A stretch of 30,490 nucleotides of DNA from CAYMQB01 sp964392665 (GTDB lineage: Bacteria; Hydrothermota; E44-bin80). Location: positions 1 to 30,490 of the forward strand of contig CAYMQB010000037.1 in assembly GCA_964392665.1 (NCBI GenBank), written 5' to 3'. The notes under the pieces are model-generated. The model had not been told where the DNA came from, ran no database searches, and saw only the letters and a list, made by a program, of their open reading frames with translations. Position numbers and translations under genes: made by a program. Below, piece by piece: positions 1 through 7,864 of this stretch (its first letter is position 1; the number at the start of each line of letters is the position of its first letter).

Positions 1-63
1 CATATTGACTATGGAAGAATCTCGATTTTGTATTGCGTGTCCCCTTTTTGTCGCAAGAATTTC

Positions 64-92
64 TTGACAAAATGGATAGCTTCCTCTATAGT
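64..92 (+). promoter_or_regulatory. Promoter of the restriction-modification cassette
   Basis: TTGACA at 64-69 and TATAGT at 87-92 are separated by 17 bp, a near-consensus sigma-70-type promoter about 100 bp upstream of the methyltransferase start. The -35 box is preceded by TTTC, as in several other promoters of this window (3233, 6057, 21758). Positions 1-60 contain only a fragment resembling the dispersed GAAGAATCTCG repeats and no gene. Confidence 0.7.
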
Positions 93-191
93 ATAAACAT
101 GCAGCAAACTGGTTGGAAAGCTTCAAAACCATAAAGTAAGAAGCGAAAAAGGTTCAAACTTTGCTCCTCTAAGAGAAAAAGATAGGAAAAC

Positions 192-1325
192 ATGAAAGTG
201 AAGGAAACAAAACAGTTACTACTTGAAAATTTAGAAGCAGCACCACGAGCTTACGGTTCCATTATATTGAACAAGGAAATAACAACTCGACTTTTGGAAG
301 AGTGTCTCAATGAAAAGAATACGGAAGCACTAAAAAGGAAAATCTACGGTATAAAAAGTGCAATCCATTCATACAAAAATGATAAAAAAGGTTTTCTAAA
401 TATTGACTCCAATGGAGACACTGTATCCTTGCGTAGAGATGTGTTTATCTCAGAATTAGACCAGATATTAAAAACAAAGACTATCGAACGAGCAAAATAT
501 TATTTAACTAGACTAAAAACGGGGATTGGAAACATCAAGACAAGCAAAATAAACGATATAAATCTACACCGCTGGAAAGAGTATGATGAGATAATAACGG
601 ATAGTCTTTGGGTGATGGGAAAGAGAGATACCTCTGGTGCACATATTGGTTGGTATTGGGGAAATTTTATTCCGCAAATTCCACATCAAATGATGTTGAG
701 ATATAGTAAAAAAGGTGACTGGGTTCTGGATGCTTTTGTAGGTAGTGGTACAACGTTGATTGAATGCAAGCGGTTGGGGAGAAATGGAATTGGGATTGAA
801 TTAAATCCGGAAGTTGCCCAAGAAGCGAAGAAGTTAATTGAAAAAGAAAACAACAAAGATAAGGTGACTACAGAAGTAATAACAGAAGACAGCAGAACAA
901 CAGACATAAAGAAAATATTAGACACTCATGGAAAAGAGAAAGTCCAGCTTCTAATTATGCATCCACCGTATCACGATATTATTAGATTTTCAAAGGATGG
1001 CAGAGACCTTTCAAATGCAGGAAATACTGAGAAATTCCTGACCATGTTTGGCGATGTTGTTGATAATGCGACACCATATTTGGAAAAAGGACGATATTTT
1101 GCTTTAGTAATTGGAGATAAATATTACAAAGGAGAATGGATTCCTTTAGGTTTTTATTGTATGAACGAGGTTTTGAAAAGAGGATATTTATTGAAAAGCA
1201 TTATTGTAAAAAACTTTGAGGAGACTCGGGGTAAAAGAAACCAAAAAGCACTATGGCGATATAGAGCTTTGGTCGGCGGATTCTACATTTTCAAGCATGA
1301 ATATATAATGCTTTTTAAAAGGTGA
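192..1325 (+). CDS. DNA methyltransferase (N4-cytosine/N6-adenine type) of a type II R-M system
   Basis: A 377-residue protein with the amino-methyltransferase signature. Motif I (DAFVGSGTT, residues 180-188) binds S-adenosylmethionine, IELNP (202-206) follows as the acidic loop, and the catalytic motif IV reads HPPY (257-260) in place of the usual DPPY or SPPY. The order is motif I before motif IV. Residues 1-135 carry no motif I recognise and may include target recognition. The stop is 3 bp from the start of the next gene, a restriction endonuclease-like ORF, so the pair is a modification-restriction unit that methylates and cuts the same site. The ATG follows GATAGGAAAAC, a weak ribosome binding site. 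The recognition sequence cannot be read from the protein. Confident in the methyltransferase class, unsure whether the product is N4mC or N6mA. Confidence 0.9.
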   Translation: MKVKETKQLLLENLEAAPRAYGSIILNKEITTRLLEECLNEKNTEALKRKIYGIKSAIHSYKNDKKGFLNIDSNGDTVSLRRDVFISELDQILKTKTIERAKYYLTRLKTGIGNIKTSKINDINLHRWKEYDEIITDSLWVMGKRDTSGAHIGWYWGNFIPQIPHQMMLRYSKKGDWVLDAFVGSGTTLIECKRLGRNGIGIELNPEVAQEAKKLIEKENNKDKVTTEVITEDSRTTDIKKILDTHGKEKVQLLIMHPPYHDIIRFSKDGRDLSNAGNTEKFLTMFGDVVDNATPYLEKGRYFALVIGDKYYKGEWIPLGFYCMNEVLKRGYLLKSIIVKNFEETRGKRNQKALWRYRALVGGFYIFKHEYIMLFKR

Positions 1326-1328
1326 ATT

Positions 1329-2228
1329 ATGGAGTACATTAAATCAAAATTATCTGATGACCTGGCTAAAAAACTTCTTGGGAATCGAGAAAATGCAGAA
1401 AGCTACTTAGTGCGTTTGAATAAAGTCAAGGCAATACCTTCGTTGAGTACTAAAAATATAAGCAGAGGAAAAAATAAGGGCAAAAAGGTTTTGGATTTAA
1501 GCACAAAGGAGCTTTGGAAAGCTATTGTTAATACTTGGGATTATGAAGTTAGCCGAAAAATTATAAGAGATATGTTCAAAGAAACGGATAAATACAAAAA
1601 TGGCAAAGAGGCTGATAATGCAATGAATATTCTTATCAAAGAATGGCAATCTTTGAAGTTAGGTGGTATCGGTTGGCCTTTTTCGCAAGGTGCTTTTGAT
1701 GATTTTGTTCAAAGAATAAACTCAGGCGAGGAAAGCGGTTTTGTAAAAGATGAAAAAGTCAAGGTTGCGGCAGTTAAGTATCGAAGGATAAAAGAAATAA
1801 ATACAGTCAGAAATGATTTTATTGAGACATTAATTTTTGAGAAAAATAAAAACATTTTACCTACCTTAAAACATAGACGAGGTGTTGACTTCTTCATAAA
1901 TGGAATTTCCTTCGACCAGAAAGTTGCTAAAAGCCCAACAAACGAATTTAAAAGACATTTCAAAGATAACTGGCGAGATGTGGCAATGAAAAAACCTGAA
2001 CTGGTTGCTGAATACTTATACGAATATCAAGATGAAGGCAGATTTGCAGCAGACCCTAGACTATTAATTGTTTATATTGATGAAGATGTTTCGATTGCTA
2101 GAATTAGAAGAATTATTGATAAAACTGATTTAGATAATCCAATTGAAATTAATTTTACTTATAAACACAAACTGCAAGGTGAGAAACATTACAAAGTACC
2201 TTGTTTTGTAATTTTATTACACAACTAA
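1329..2228 (+). CDS. Type II restriction endonuclease, PD-(D/E)xK-like
   Basis: A 299-residue protein directly behind the methyltransferase, translated from an ATG 3 bp after its stop. Around residues 187-198 it reads GVDFFINGISFDQK, which fits the nuclease core D-x8-D-Q-K (D187, D196, K198), with E166 as a possible additional acidic residue. No signal peptide or membrane segment is seen, and the protein is rich in Lys, as expected for a cytoplasmic DNA-binding enzyme. The function is inferred from the catalytic-like motif and the partner methyltransferase. I do not recognise the exact restriction enzyme family. The cleavage site is unknown, but it should be the site protected by the upstream methyltransferase. 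Confidence 0.75.
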   Translation: MEYIKSKLSDDLAKKLLGNRENAESYLVRLNKVKAIPSLSTKNISRGKNKGKKVLDLSTKELWKAIVNTWDYEVSRKIIRDMFKETDKYKNGKEADNAMNILIKEWQSLKLGGIGWPFSQGAFDDFVQRINSGEESGFVKDEKVKVAAVKYRRIKEINTVRNDFIETLIFEKNKNILPTLKHRRGVDFFINGISFDQKVAKSPTNEFKRHFKDNWRDVAMKKPELVAEYLYEYQDEGRFAADPRLLIVYIDEDVSIARIRRIIDKTDLDNPIEINFTYKHKLQGEKHYKVPCFVILLHN

Positions 2229-2540
2229 AGTATGGCTTGAGGCAGGACTTGAAAAAGTTAAAATTCCAAAAGATAAAAAATACCTTGAAGGCATTCTTCC
2301 AGAATTAGAAGGACTAAAGAACCAAAGGATCTCCCAGCCAGGAATTTCAAAAATTGGTGGGATTGTTATACATATTTTGCAGGTTAATATAGAAGTTGGG
2401 GAAAGAGAATCCCTTGGTGGAGAGGTCCTGGGTCTCGGTATATTAATCCACCTCATTGTCCGTTTTATCGAATCGCATGGATGATTGAATGTGCATGTCG
2501 TTGGAAACCTTATCAAAGTGATGTATCCATTAAGGGGGAG
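2229..2540 (+). pseudogene. Possible degraded coding stretch, no intact gene
   Basis: No open frame with a start spans this gap. Two plus-strand frames give protein-like patches separated by a frame change and a stop. One frame reads LEKVKIPKDKKYLEGILPEL near 2240-2300. Another gives WWDCYTYFAG near 2350, then a TAA, then INPPHCPFYRIAWMIEC near 2440-2490. This is what a decayed gene would look like, but chance cannot be excluded and no family is recognised. Confidence 0.3.
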
Positions 2541-2542
2541 TT

Positions 2543-2824
2543 ATGGAATTAGAGAAAAAAGAAATAAAGAGATTAGAGAAATTGCAACGGTGGAGTAAAA
2601 ACAAAAGTAGAAAAAAGTTTCTATATTTTCTAATTACTTTTCTTTGTCTGATATTTATTTGTTTTATTGTCATTTCCTTTTTGTGTTGGATTAATTGGAA
2701 AGAATTAGGATGGATAATTTTCTTATTGATGGTAATAATTGTTTGGTGCAAAGCGGTTTATGATTTAGAGTCAAACATTGAATTTCTAATAAGAATAATA
2801 GAAATGAAGCGGAAAGACTATTGA
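2543..2824 (+). CDS. Small two-helix membrane protein, unknown function
   Basis: A 93-residue protein with a very good ribosome binding site (AAGGGGGAG, 2532-2540) just before the ATG. The first 25 residues are highly charged. Two hydrophobic segments follow (about residues 27-50 and 54-72), then a charged, mostly helical tail ending KRKDY. It does not resemble a known family to me. It sits behind the R-M cassette and a degraded stretch and could be the last gene of that mobile block. The AT-rich codons and hydrophobicity could mislead, but the strong ribosome binding site supports a real gene. Confidence 0.6.
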   Translation: MELEKKEIKRLEKLQRWSKNKSRKKFLYFLITFLCLIFICFIVISFLCWINWKELGWIIFLLMVIIVWCKAVYDLESNIEFLIRIIEMKRKDY

Positions 2825-2903
2825 ATTATTGTGTGGTAGAAAAATTTCAAGGTTAAAGAAATCAATCCCAGGAAATATTAAGAAAGAGAGCTGAGAAAAA
2901 GAC

Positions 2904-2933
2904 TTGACATTTGAGAGGATTAAACGGTATAAA
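2904..2933 (+). promoter_or_regulatory. Promoter in front of the structured RNA
   Basis: TTGACA (2904-2909) and TATAAA (2928-2933) with an 18-bp spacer. Transcription would start near 2940, about 60 bp before the long inverted repeat at 2999-3088. There is no ORF immediately downstream, which suggests the product is an RNA. Confidence 0.6.
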
Positions 2934-2939
2934 TGGGGT

Positions 2940-3127
2940 CTATAATCAAAAAATGAGATATATAAGTTACCTTTTTTATGATATAATAATGAGGAATATG
3001 GCATGGTCGCAGATGTGGCTTATGAGTCCGTCGAGGACTTTGTTCAGTTTGAGTAACTCAGCCTGAACTGCCGTCTGCGACCATGCCAACATCCTTTTTC
3101 GAAAATAGGGACAGCGCGCCCTTTTTT
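2940..3127 (+). ncRNA. Candidate structured small RNA with a three-way junction
   Basis: A perfect 15-bp stem (2999-3013 with 3074-3088) encloses a three-way junction. A short stem GGC/GCC (3017-3019/3070-3072) continues the main stem after a small internal loop. Stem 2 is GTCC/GGAC (3026-3029/3035-3038). Stem 3 is GTTCAG/CTGAAC (3042-3047/3063-3068), topped by TGAG/CTCA. The unpaired junction strands are about 7, 3 and 1 nt. A consensus promoter lies upstream, and GGG-(8 nt)-CCC followed by six T (3108-3127) could end the transcript. The layout mimics a hammerhead ribozyme and the first strand CTTATGA differs from CTGATGA by one base, but the second strand is TTT instead of GAA, so activity is not expected. 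It could also be the end of a mobile element. Confidence 0.5.
3108..3127 (+). terminator. Weak terminator-like hairpin with T-run
   Basis: GGG at 3108-3110 can pair with CCC at 3119-3121, directly followed by six T. The stem is short, so termination is a guess. The sequence GGGACAG-GCGC-CCC also resembles the small palindromes left by REP-associated IS200-like elements. Confidence 0.3.
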
Positions 3128-3232
3128 AATAGAGTCTCAATCAGGATATTGCGGTACCCTTGAGATTTGCGGGGTAATGAGGACAGTTATAAAAGGTAGC
3201 ATACCCTCTTGATATATCGTTTCTTAATTTCT

Positions 3233-3268
3233 TGACAATTTTGTAAATTACTGTTAATATATTGTCAA
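3233..3268 (+). promoter_or_regulatory. Promoter with a palindromic frame upstream of the DUF6144-like gene
   Basis: TTGACA (3233-3238) and TAATAT (3255-3260), spacer 16, about 105 bp upstream of the next coding frame. The -35 is the left half of an inverted repeat TTGACAAT (3233-3240) / ATTGTCAA (3261-3268) that brackets the -10 box. A dimeric regulator could bind there, or the right half could act as a -35 for the other strand, although its -10 would be poor. Confidence 0.5.
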
Positions 3269-3371
3269 CATTAAAAGAGAACGAAGACTGGGTGATTTCA
3301 GGTTCCAAGTAGTTATTTCTATTTTTCAGCCTGACAGCATAACCCACAAGTTTTAAGGAAAGGACTCAAGA

Positions 3372-3992
3372 ATCACGGAAAAGAATGTTTCAAAAACAAA
3401 GGTTCCTGTCGGTGGACGAATTGGAAGATTGGCAAATATTATTCTAAAGGAAACTAATCCCTCAATTGCTGAAAAGATTATGAAGGATTTCCATATTTTC
3501 GAATCCACAAAAAATTATTCGAAAAAAGCCGAGTGGATTAAGGATATGATAGAGCGGCTCGAAACCCATATTTCTCAAAAATTGTGCATTAAGATAATGG
3601 AAAGTTGTGGTCGTAAATGTTGCGGAATAAGTAGCAGAAAATATGCTAAACAATTTATGAGTGAATCGAAGTCAGCTAAAGAATTCCTGAATAAGTTAAA
3701 TGAAAGTGGAATCGGTGGCGGTAGATTAAGATTAAAAGGCAAAAACACAATTACTGGTGGATATGATAGATGTTATTGTGGACAGGTCAAGAAAACAAAA
3801 GAACCTTTCCCAACAAAAACATATTGTCAATGTAGCGTTGGTTGGTATAAACAACTATTTGAATCTGTTTTGGGAAAAGACATTGAAGTAGAACTTATCG
3901 GTTCCATTATTACAGGAGCAAAAACCTGTGAATTTGTCATTCATACCGGTTTAAGCAAGAATAAAAAAATATTCAACAAAACCAAAGCCTGA
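3372..3992 (+). CDS. Cys-rich DUF6144-like protein with non-canonical start
   Basis: The conserved part has Cys clusters (CGRKCC, then RCYCGQV and YCQCSVGWY) and ends in a segment G-x-x-x-C-x-F-x-I-H. I associate this pattern with the DUF6144 family, which resembles small-ligand-binding V4R-type domains. Function is unknown and metal or thiol chemistry is only suggested by the cysteines. The first canonical start is TTG at 3429, but it lacks a spaced ribosome binding site. The frame is open and protein-like back to 3357, with AAGGAAAGGA at 3355-3364 and only ATC (3372) or ACG (3375) where the start should be. I chose the extended form, about 206 residues. Alternatives are the TTG start or a recently lost ATG. 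Confidence 0.65.
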   Translation: MTEKNVSKTKVPVGGRIGRLANIILKETNPSIAEKIMKDFHIFESTKNYSKKAEWIKDMIERLETHISQKLCIKIMESCGRKCCGISSRKYAKQFMSESKSAKEFLNKLNESGIGGGRLRLKGKNTITGGYDRCYCGQVKKTKEPFPTKTYCQCSVGWYKQLFESVLGKDIEVELIGSIITGAKTCEFVIHTGLSKNKKIFNKTKA

Positions 3993-4028
3993 GAAAATGG
4001 GATGTTACCCAATTTAAAGGAGGATTTT

Positions 4029-5327
4029 ATGAAATGGTTCGTTGGTCTTTTAGTGGTCTTATTGTGCGTTCCCATCTGTCTCTGTGGTCAAATTTCCTGG
4101 ACCAAACATTCAATTGATACAAGTTTTGATTTTGCCGATGCTGTCTTCGCAATTGATGTTGATGGTGACACCGATATTGATGTTGTTTCTTCTTCTTATG
4201 ATTTAGACGAAGTTGTTTGGTATGAAAACGATGGTAGCCAGAATTTTACAAAACGGACGATAGATACAGATTGTGATGGCGCATATTCTGCCTTTGCCGC
4301 AGATCTCGATGGTGACAACGATATCGATGTCATTGCTGTAGCATTTAATTTAAATCATGTACTATGGTATGAAAATGACGGTAGTGAAAACTTCACGGAG
4401 CATATAGTTGATAGTTCATTTATCAGCGCTGCAAGCGTTTTAGCTATTGACGTTAATGGTGATACTGATATTGACATTGTGGCATCTGCCTACTACGTAA
4501 ATACAATTGCATGGTATGAGAATGATGGAGGAGAAAATTTCACACAACACATAATTGATAATACTTTCCAGGTTCCCTGGGGCATCTATGCAATTGACAT
4601 TGATGCGGACACCAACATTGATGTATTGGCTGCATCTTACTATGGGGATGAGATTGCCTGGTGGGAGAATGATGGAGCAGAGAATTTTACAAAGCACACG
4701 ATTATCTCTAACTATGGTTCAGCACGTTGCGTATACGCAATCGACCTGGATGGGGACAATGATATTGACGTTCTTGGCACGGCTTTCACCGATTCGACGA
4801 TCAGTTGGTTCGAGAATGTTGACAATATTAACTTCAACGAGCATGTGATAGACGGAGCGCTTAACGGTGCTGCGGGCGTGTTTGCCACCGATTTTGACGA
4901 TGATAACGATGTAGATGTAGTCGGAACGGCTTATTACGATAATAATATTCTGTGGTGGGAGAATGACGGCTTGGAAAATTTCACCAAGCACATTGTTGAT
5001 AATGCCTTCGGTGGACCGAATGATTTACTTGCAGTAGATATTGACAGGGATGGTGATATTGATGTTGTGTCATCAGCACAGGGGGCAGGTGAGGTAAGTT
5101 GGTGGGAAAGCAATCTCGCAGGTATCAAGGAAGATGGAACGGAAGCTGAAGAAGTCTGGCGATACGAATCGATTTTGTTTTCTGGTTCATTGAATTTTAA
5201 AGAAGGAAAGAGATACAAAGTTTTTAACGTCGTAGGGAGAGAAGTCAACAAAAATCAACTTGCACCTGGTATTTATTTTTTGGAGATAGATGGGAAAATA
5301 AGACAGAAGATTATCAAAATAAAATAA
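4029..5327 (+). CDS. Secreted VCBS/FG-GAP repeat protein with C-terminal sorting-like domain
   Basis: About 432 residues from the ATG at 4029, preceded by AAAGGAGG (4016-4023). An upstream ATG in the same frame at 4002 lacks this site. A signal peptide (MKWFVGLLVVLLCVPICLCG) leads into seven repeats of about 48 residues. Each has a calcium-loop-like D-x-D-G-D-x-D-I-D-V core followed by a W-[YW]-E-N-D-G-x-x-N-F turn, the hallmark of VCBS/FG-GAP propeller blades. Seven blades fit one closed beta-propeller. The last 60 residues (G-x-E-V ... LAPGIYFLEIDG ... KIIKIK) match the type IX-like C-terminal sorting domains seen on other proteins here. Probably an extracellular adhesin-like or carbohydrate-binding protein. 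The ligand is unknown. Confidence 0.88.
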   Translation: MKWFVGLLVVLLCVPICLCGQISWTKHSIDTSFDFADAVFAIDVDGDTDIDVVSSSYDLDEVVWYENDGSQNFTKRTIDTDCDGAYSAFAADLDGDNDIDVIAVAFNLNHVLWYENDGSENFTEHIVDSSFISAASVLAIDVNGDTDIDIVASAYYVNTIAWYENDGGENFTQHIIDNTFQVPWGIYAIDIDADTNIDVLAASYYGDEIAWWENDGAENFTKHTIISNYGSARCVYAIDLDGDNDIDVLGTAFTDSTISWFENVDNINFNEHVIDGALNGAAGVFATDFDDDNDVDVVGTAYYDNNILWWENDGLENFTKHIVDNAFGGPNDLLAVDIDRDGDIDVVSSAQGAGEVSWWESNLAGIKEDGTEAEEVWRYESILFSGSLNFKEGKRYKVFNVVGREVNKNQLAPGIYFLEIDGKIRQKIIKIK

Positions 5328-5405
5328 CACCGAAAATCAAGTTGGATATATAAACAAGAAATTATATAAATCGGCAGGTAATAGCAGGGAACGGAGGTAA
5401 TTATT

Positions 5406-5996
5406 GTGCCATTAGTCAATTCATTATCAGAAGATACTAATGAAGAGGTTCGAAAGCTCGCACGCTTCTATAATGAGACATTAGGGTTTTGTCCCAACAG
5501 CATACTTACTATGTTACATAGACCAAAAATCGCTAAAGCGTTTATTTCTCTTAATATGGCTGTTATGGAAAACAAAGGTCGTGTCTCGAGTTCATTGAAA
5601 CGGCTCATAGCTTATATATCCAGTAATGTTGCTGGATGTCGATACTGTCAAGCCCATGCCATAAGAGCAGCTGAACGCTATGGCGCAGAAGAAGAAAAGC
5701 TATTGCATATTGGGGAATACAAAACCCATCCCGCATTTAACGATGCAGAACGGGCGGCACTTGATTTTGCATTTGCTGCGTCAGCAGTTCCGAATTGTGT
5801 TGATAAAGAATTAGAAATTCGTCTACACAAATATTGGGAAGGCGGAGAAATCGTAGAGATTCTGGGTGTAATTGCCTTATTTGGCTATTTGAATCGCTGG
5901 AATGATAGTATGTCTACTAAAATTGAAGAACATGCAGAGCAATCAGGAATTAAGTGGCTGACCCGTGATGGTTGGAGTCCCGGAAAACATAAGTAA
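5406..5996 (+). CDS. AhpD/carboxymuconolactone-decarboxylase-like protein
   Basis: A 196-residue cytoplasmic protein with the AhpD-type motif C78-R-Y-C81-Q-A-H84 in the stretch SSNVAGCRYCQAHAIRAAE. The family comprises all-helical proteins in which the Cys pair and His carry out peroxidase or disulfide chemistry, or bind an alkyl substrate. Length and motif fit the peroxidase-related (YciW/uncharacterised) branch. The start is GTG at 5406, with GGAGGTAA ending 5 bp upstream. It stands alone: a repeat-free gap and a new promoter follow. The substrate is not predictable. Confident in the fold. Confidence 0.88.
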   Translation: MPLVNSLSEDTNEEVRKLARFYNETLGFCPNSILTMLHRPKIAKAFISLNMAVMENKGRVSSSLKRLIAYISSNVAGCRYCQAHAIRAAERYGAEEEKLLHIGEYKTHPAFNDAERAALDFAFAASAVPNCVDKELEIRLHKYWEGGEIVEILGVIALFGYLNRWNDSMSTKIEEHAEQSGIKWLTRDGWSPGKHK

Positions 5997-6056
5997 ACAG
6001 AGAAAAAGCAAAGTACCTTTTTTGCTTCGATATGCAATACCTAAGAGCAAACTTTC

Positions 6057-6085
6057 TTGACATTCAAAAAGAATCATACTATATT
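6057..6085 (+). promoter_or_regulatory. Promoter of the barrel-ABC-LolA operon
   Basis: TTGACA (6057-6062), 17 bp, TATATT (6080-6085), followed about 48 bp later by the first gene of the five-gene operon. A weak AAGCAAA/TTTGCTT hairpin just upstream (about 6006-6027) may mark the end of the preceding gene. Confidence 0.7.
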
Positions 6086-6133
6086 GAATAAATATGTGCA
6101 ACAAAGTTCATAATCTGGAGGGGTATATATCGA

Positions 6134-7168
6134 ATGTTGAAACTTGATCCCTTAAGTTTTTTTATTATGTTGATGGTTGTAGCAAAGCTCGATATTTCGG
6201 GCTATATTGAAACCCGTCCATATCTGGCATGGAGTGATTCTGTGCATACATCTGGAAGCAATAACGGGTGGGTGGAATTCAAAACAGACGATTTTGATTA
6301 TGGTGCACAATTAGCATTCGCTCTGAGTGTTCCATATGATACCGTCTATTTTAGCTATGGGAAAAACAATGTAGAGATATCAAGGCTTGCACTTTGGCTG
6401 GGTTCGGAAAATTTACGCATTACGGTTGGCAAACAAAGATTATACTGGGGTGTGGCAAGGGTTTTTAAGCCTCTTGATATCTTCAACCCAACCAATTTTT
6501 ATGAGCCAGGATACGAAAGGGAAGGATCGAATGCAATACTTGGTTATGTTTCACTGGGAAGTTTGACGAGTATTCGTGGCATTGTTATTCCACGATTTGA
6601 CGTAAAACAGTCTATCGGTGGTTTCCGGTTTGGTTCAAATCTATATAGGAACGACATTGGATTGAACATTATGCACCAGCCAAGACCGCAGAAAACGATA
6701 CTTGGTGCAGAGGTTACAGGTGAGTTAGAATTTGGTTACTGGAGTGAATTCAGTTATACATGGGATGATACGGCAAACTATAGCAAGGTATCGGTAGGTG
6801 TGGACTATACATTTCCTTTGAATGTATATAGTATGCTCGAGTACTACTTTGACGGCAGTGGAGAAAGTAATCCGGAAAATTATGACTTTTTGCAAATCCA
6901 ACGAAAAAATAGGGTAACTCTTGCTCAGCAATATCTCTATATTTCGATAGGTTCGGTGTATAATCCATTTCTCAGACCGACAATAAATGCAATAATCAAT
7001 GTGAATGATAAAGGATTTGTTCTTATTCCTCAAGTCAGTTATTCGATCTTCGAGAATGCTGAGATCGTTTCGGGACTTAATATTTTTCTTGGTTCTCGAA
7101 CATGTGAATTTAAAAGGATTACACCGTTCGATGGTCAGATATATATGTGGGGTAAAGTCTATTTTTAA
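6134..7168 (+). CDS. Outer-membrane beta-barrel protein of an export operon
   Basis: A 344-residue protein with alternating polar and hydrophobic short strands, many Tyr, Trp and Gly, and a final residue Phe (..MWGKVYF), all typical of outer-membrane beta-barrels. The N-terminus (about 20 hydrophobic residues) acts as a signal peptide. The ATG is preceded by CTGGAGGGG at a rather long spacing. It leads an operon with an ABC ATPase, two MacB/LolC-type permeases and a LolA-like protein, an arrangement known for DUF1302-like barrels in lipid or lipoprotein trafficking. I infer it is the outer-membrane partner of that transporter. The exact family is not certain. Confidence 0.75.
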   Translation: MLKLDPLSFFIMLMVVAKLDISGYIETRPYLAWSDSVHTSGSNNGWVEFKTDDFDYGAQLAFALSVPYDTVYFSYGKNNVEISRLALWLGSENLRITVGKQRLYWGVARVFKPLDIFNPTNFYEPGYEREGSNAILGYVSLGSLTSIRGIVIPRFDVKQSIGGFRFGSNLYRNDIGLNIMHQPRPQKTILGAEVTGELEFGYWSEFSYTWDDTANYSKVSVGVDYTFPLNVYSMLEYYFDGSGESNPENYDFLQIQRKNRVTLAQQYLYISIGSVYNPFLRPTINAIINVNDKGFVLIPQVSYSIFENAEIVSGLNIFLGSRTCEFKRITPFDGQIYMWGKVYF

Positions 7169-7177
7169 GGAGGTATT

Positions 7178-7864
7178 TTGGTAAAGACAATAGATCTTTA
7201 TAAAGATTATAGAGTCGGTAATGTCCTATTTCCTGCCCTGTGCGGTATTACTATAAGTATCGAGGATGGGGGCTTTACAGCTATTGCGGGACCATCGGGA
7301 TCTGGGAAAACGACCTTGCTCAATATTATTGGTTGTCTCGATTTACCCACAAAAGGGGAGGTCATAATAGATGGTTCGAATATAAAGAAGCTTTCATCGA
7401 AAGAAAAGGCTGATTTGCGGAGAATGAAAATCGGTTTCGTATTCCAGACCTTCAACTTGATTCCGGTGTTAACTGCCTATGAAAATGTTGAAATGCCGCT
7501 ACTCTTACTCGATATATCACCTGAGGAAAGGAAAAATAGAATAATATCAATTTTGAGAGAGGTTGGGCTTGCTGATTATATTCACCGAAAACCAAATGAA
7601 ATGAGTGGTGGTCAGCAGCAACGTGTTGCAATTTCCCGCGCGCTCGTTAAAAATCCCGCTATGGTCCTTGCGGACGAACCTACTGCGAACCTTGATTCAA
7701 CAACGGGTAAGGAGATATTATCACTTATGAGGGAATTAAACAAAAAACTGAAGACGACCTTTATATTTTCCACACACGACCAGCTTGTTATGGATTTTGC
7801 AGACCGAATTATAAATTTGAGGGACGGTAAAGTGGTGAAGGATATGACAAGGGGAACGGGATGA
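7178..7864 (+). CDS. ABC transporter ATPase, LolD/MacB type
   Basis: A 228-residue ATPase with all motifs: Walker A GPSGSGKTT (38-46), Q-loop in FVFQTFNLIP, signature MSGGQQQR (from 142), Walker B MVLADEPT (from 162, D166/E167) and H-loop His200. Size and the NLIP...ENVEMPLLL segment place it in the LolD/MacB/FtsE group, which drives extraction of lipoproteins or export of peptides through FtsX-like permeases. The start is TTG at 7178, with AAGGAGGT 5 bp upstream and 9 bp after the barrel gene. It overlaps the next gene by 4 bp (ATGA), so the two are translationally coupled. It energises the two permeases that follow. Confidence 0.95.
   Translation: MVKTIDLYKDYRVGNVLFPALCGITISIEDGGFTAIAGPSGSGKTTLLNIIGCLDLPTKGEVIIDGSNIKKLSSKEKADLRRMKIGFVFQTFNLIPVLTAYENVEMPLLLLDISPEERKNRIISILREVGLADYIHRKPNEMSGGQQQRVAISRALVKNPAMVLADEPTANLDSTTGKEILSLMRELNKKLKTTFIFSTHDQLVMDFADRIINLRDGKVVKDMTRGTG

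Noticed and set aside
2217..2516. Reverse-strand 99-residue ORF rich in Pro and Ser
   Set aside because: Composition typical of an antisense shadow; the forward frames look more protein-like.
2999..3088. A working hammerhead ribozyme
   Set aside because: Geometry and one strand fit, but G5, G12, A13 and A14 are all replaced by T and the A15.1-U16.1 pair is G-C, so the known catalytic core is absent.
3141..3347. Reverse-strand 68-residue ORF
   Set aside because: No ribosome binding site, no family, and it covers the promoter of the next forward gene.
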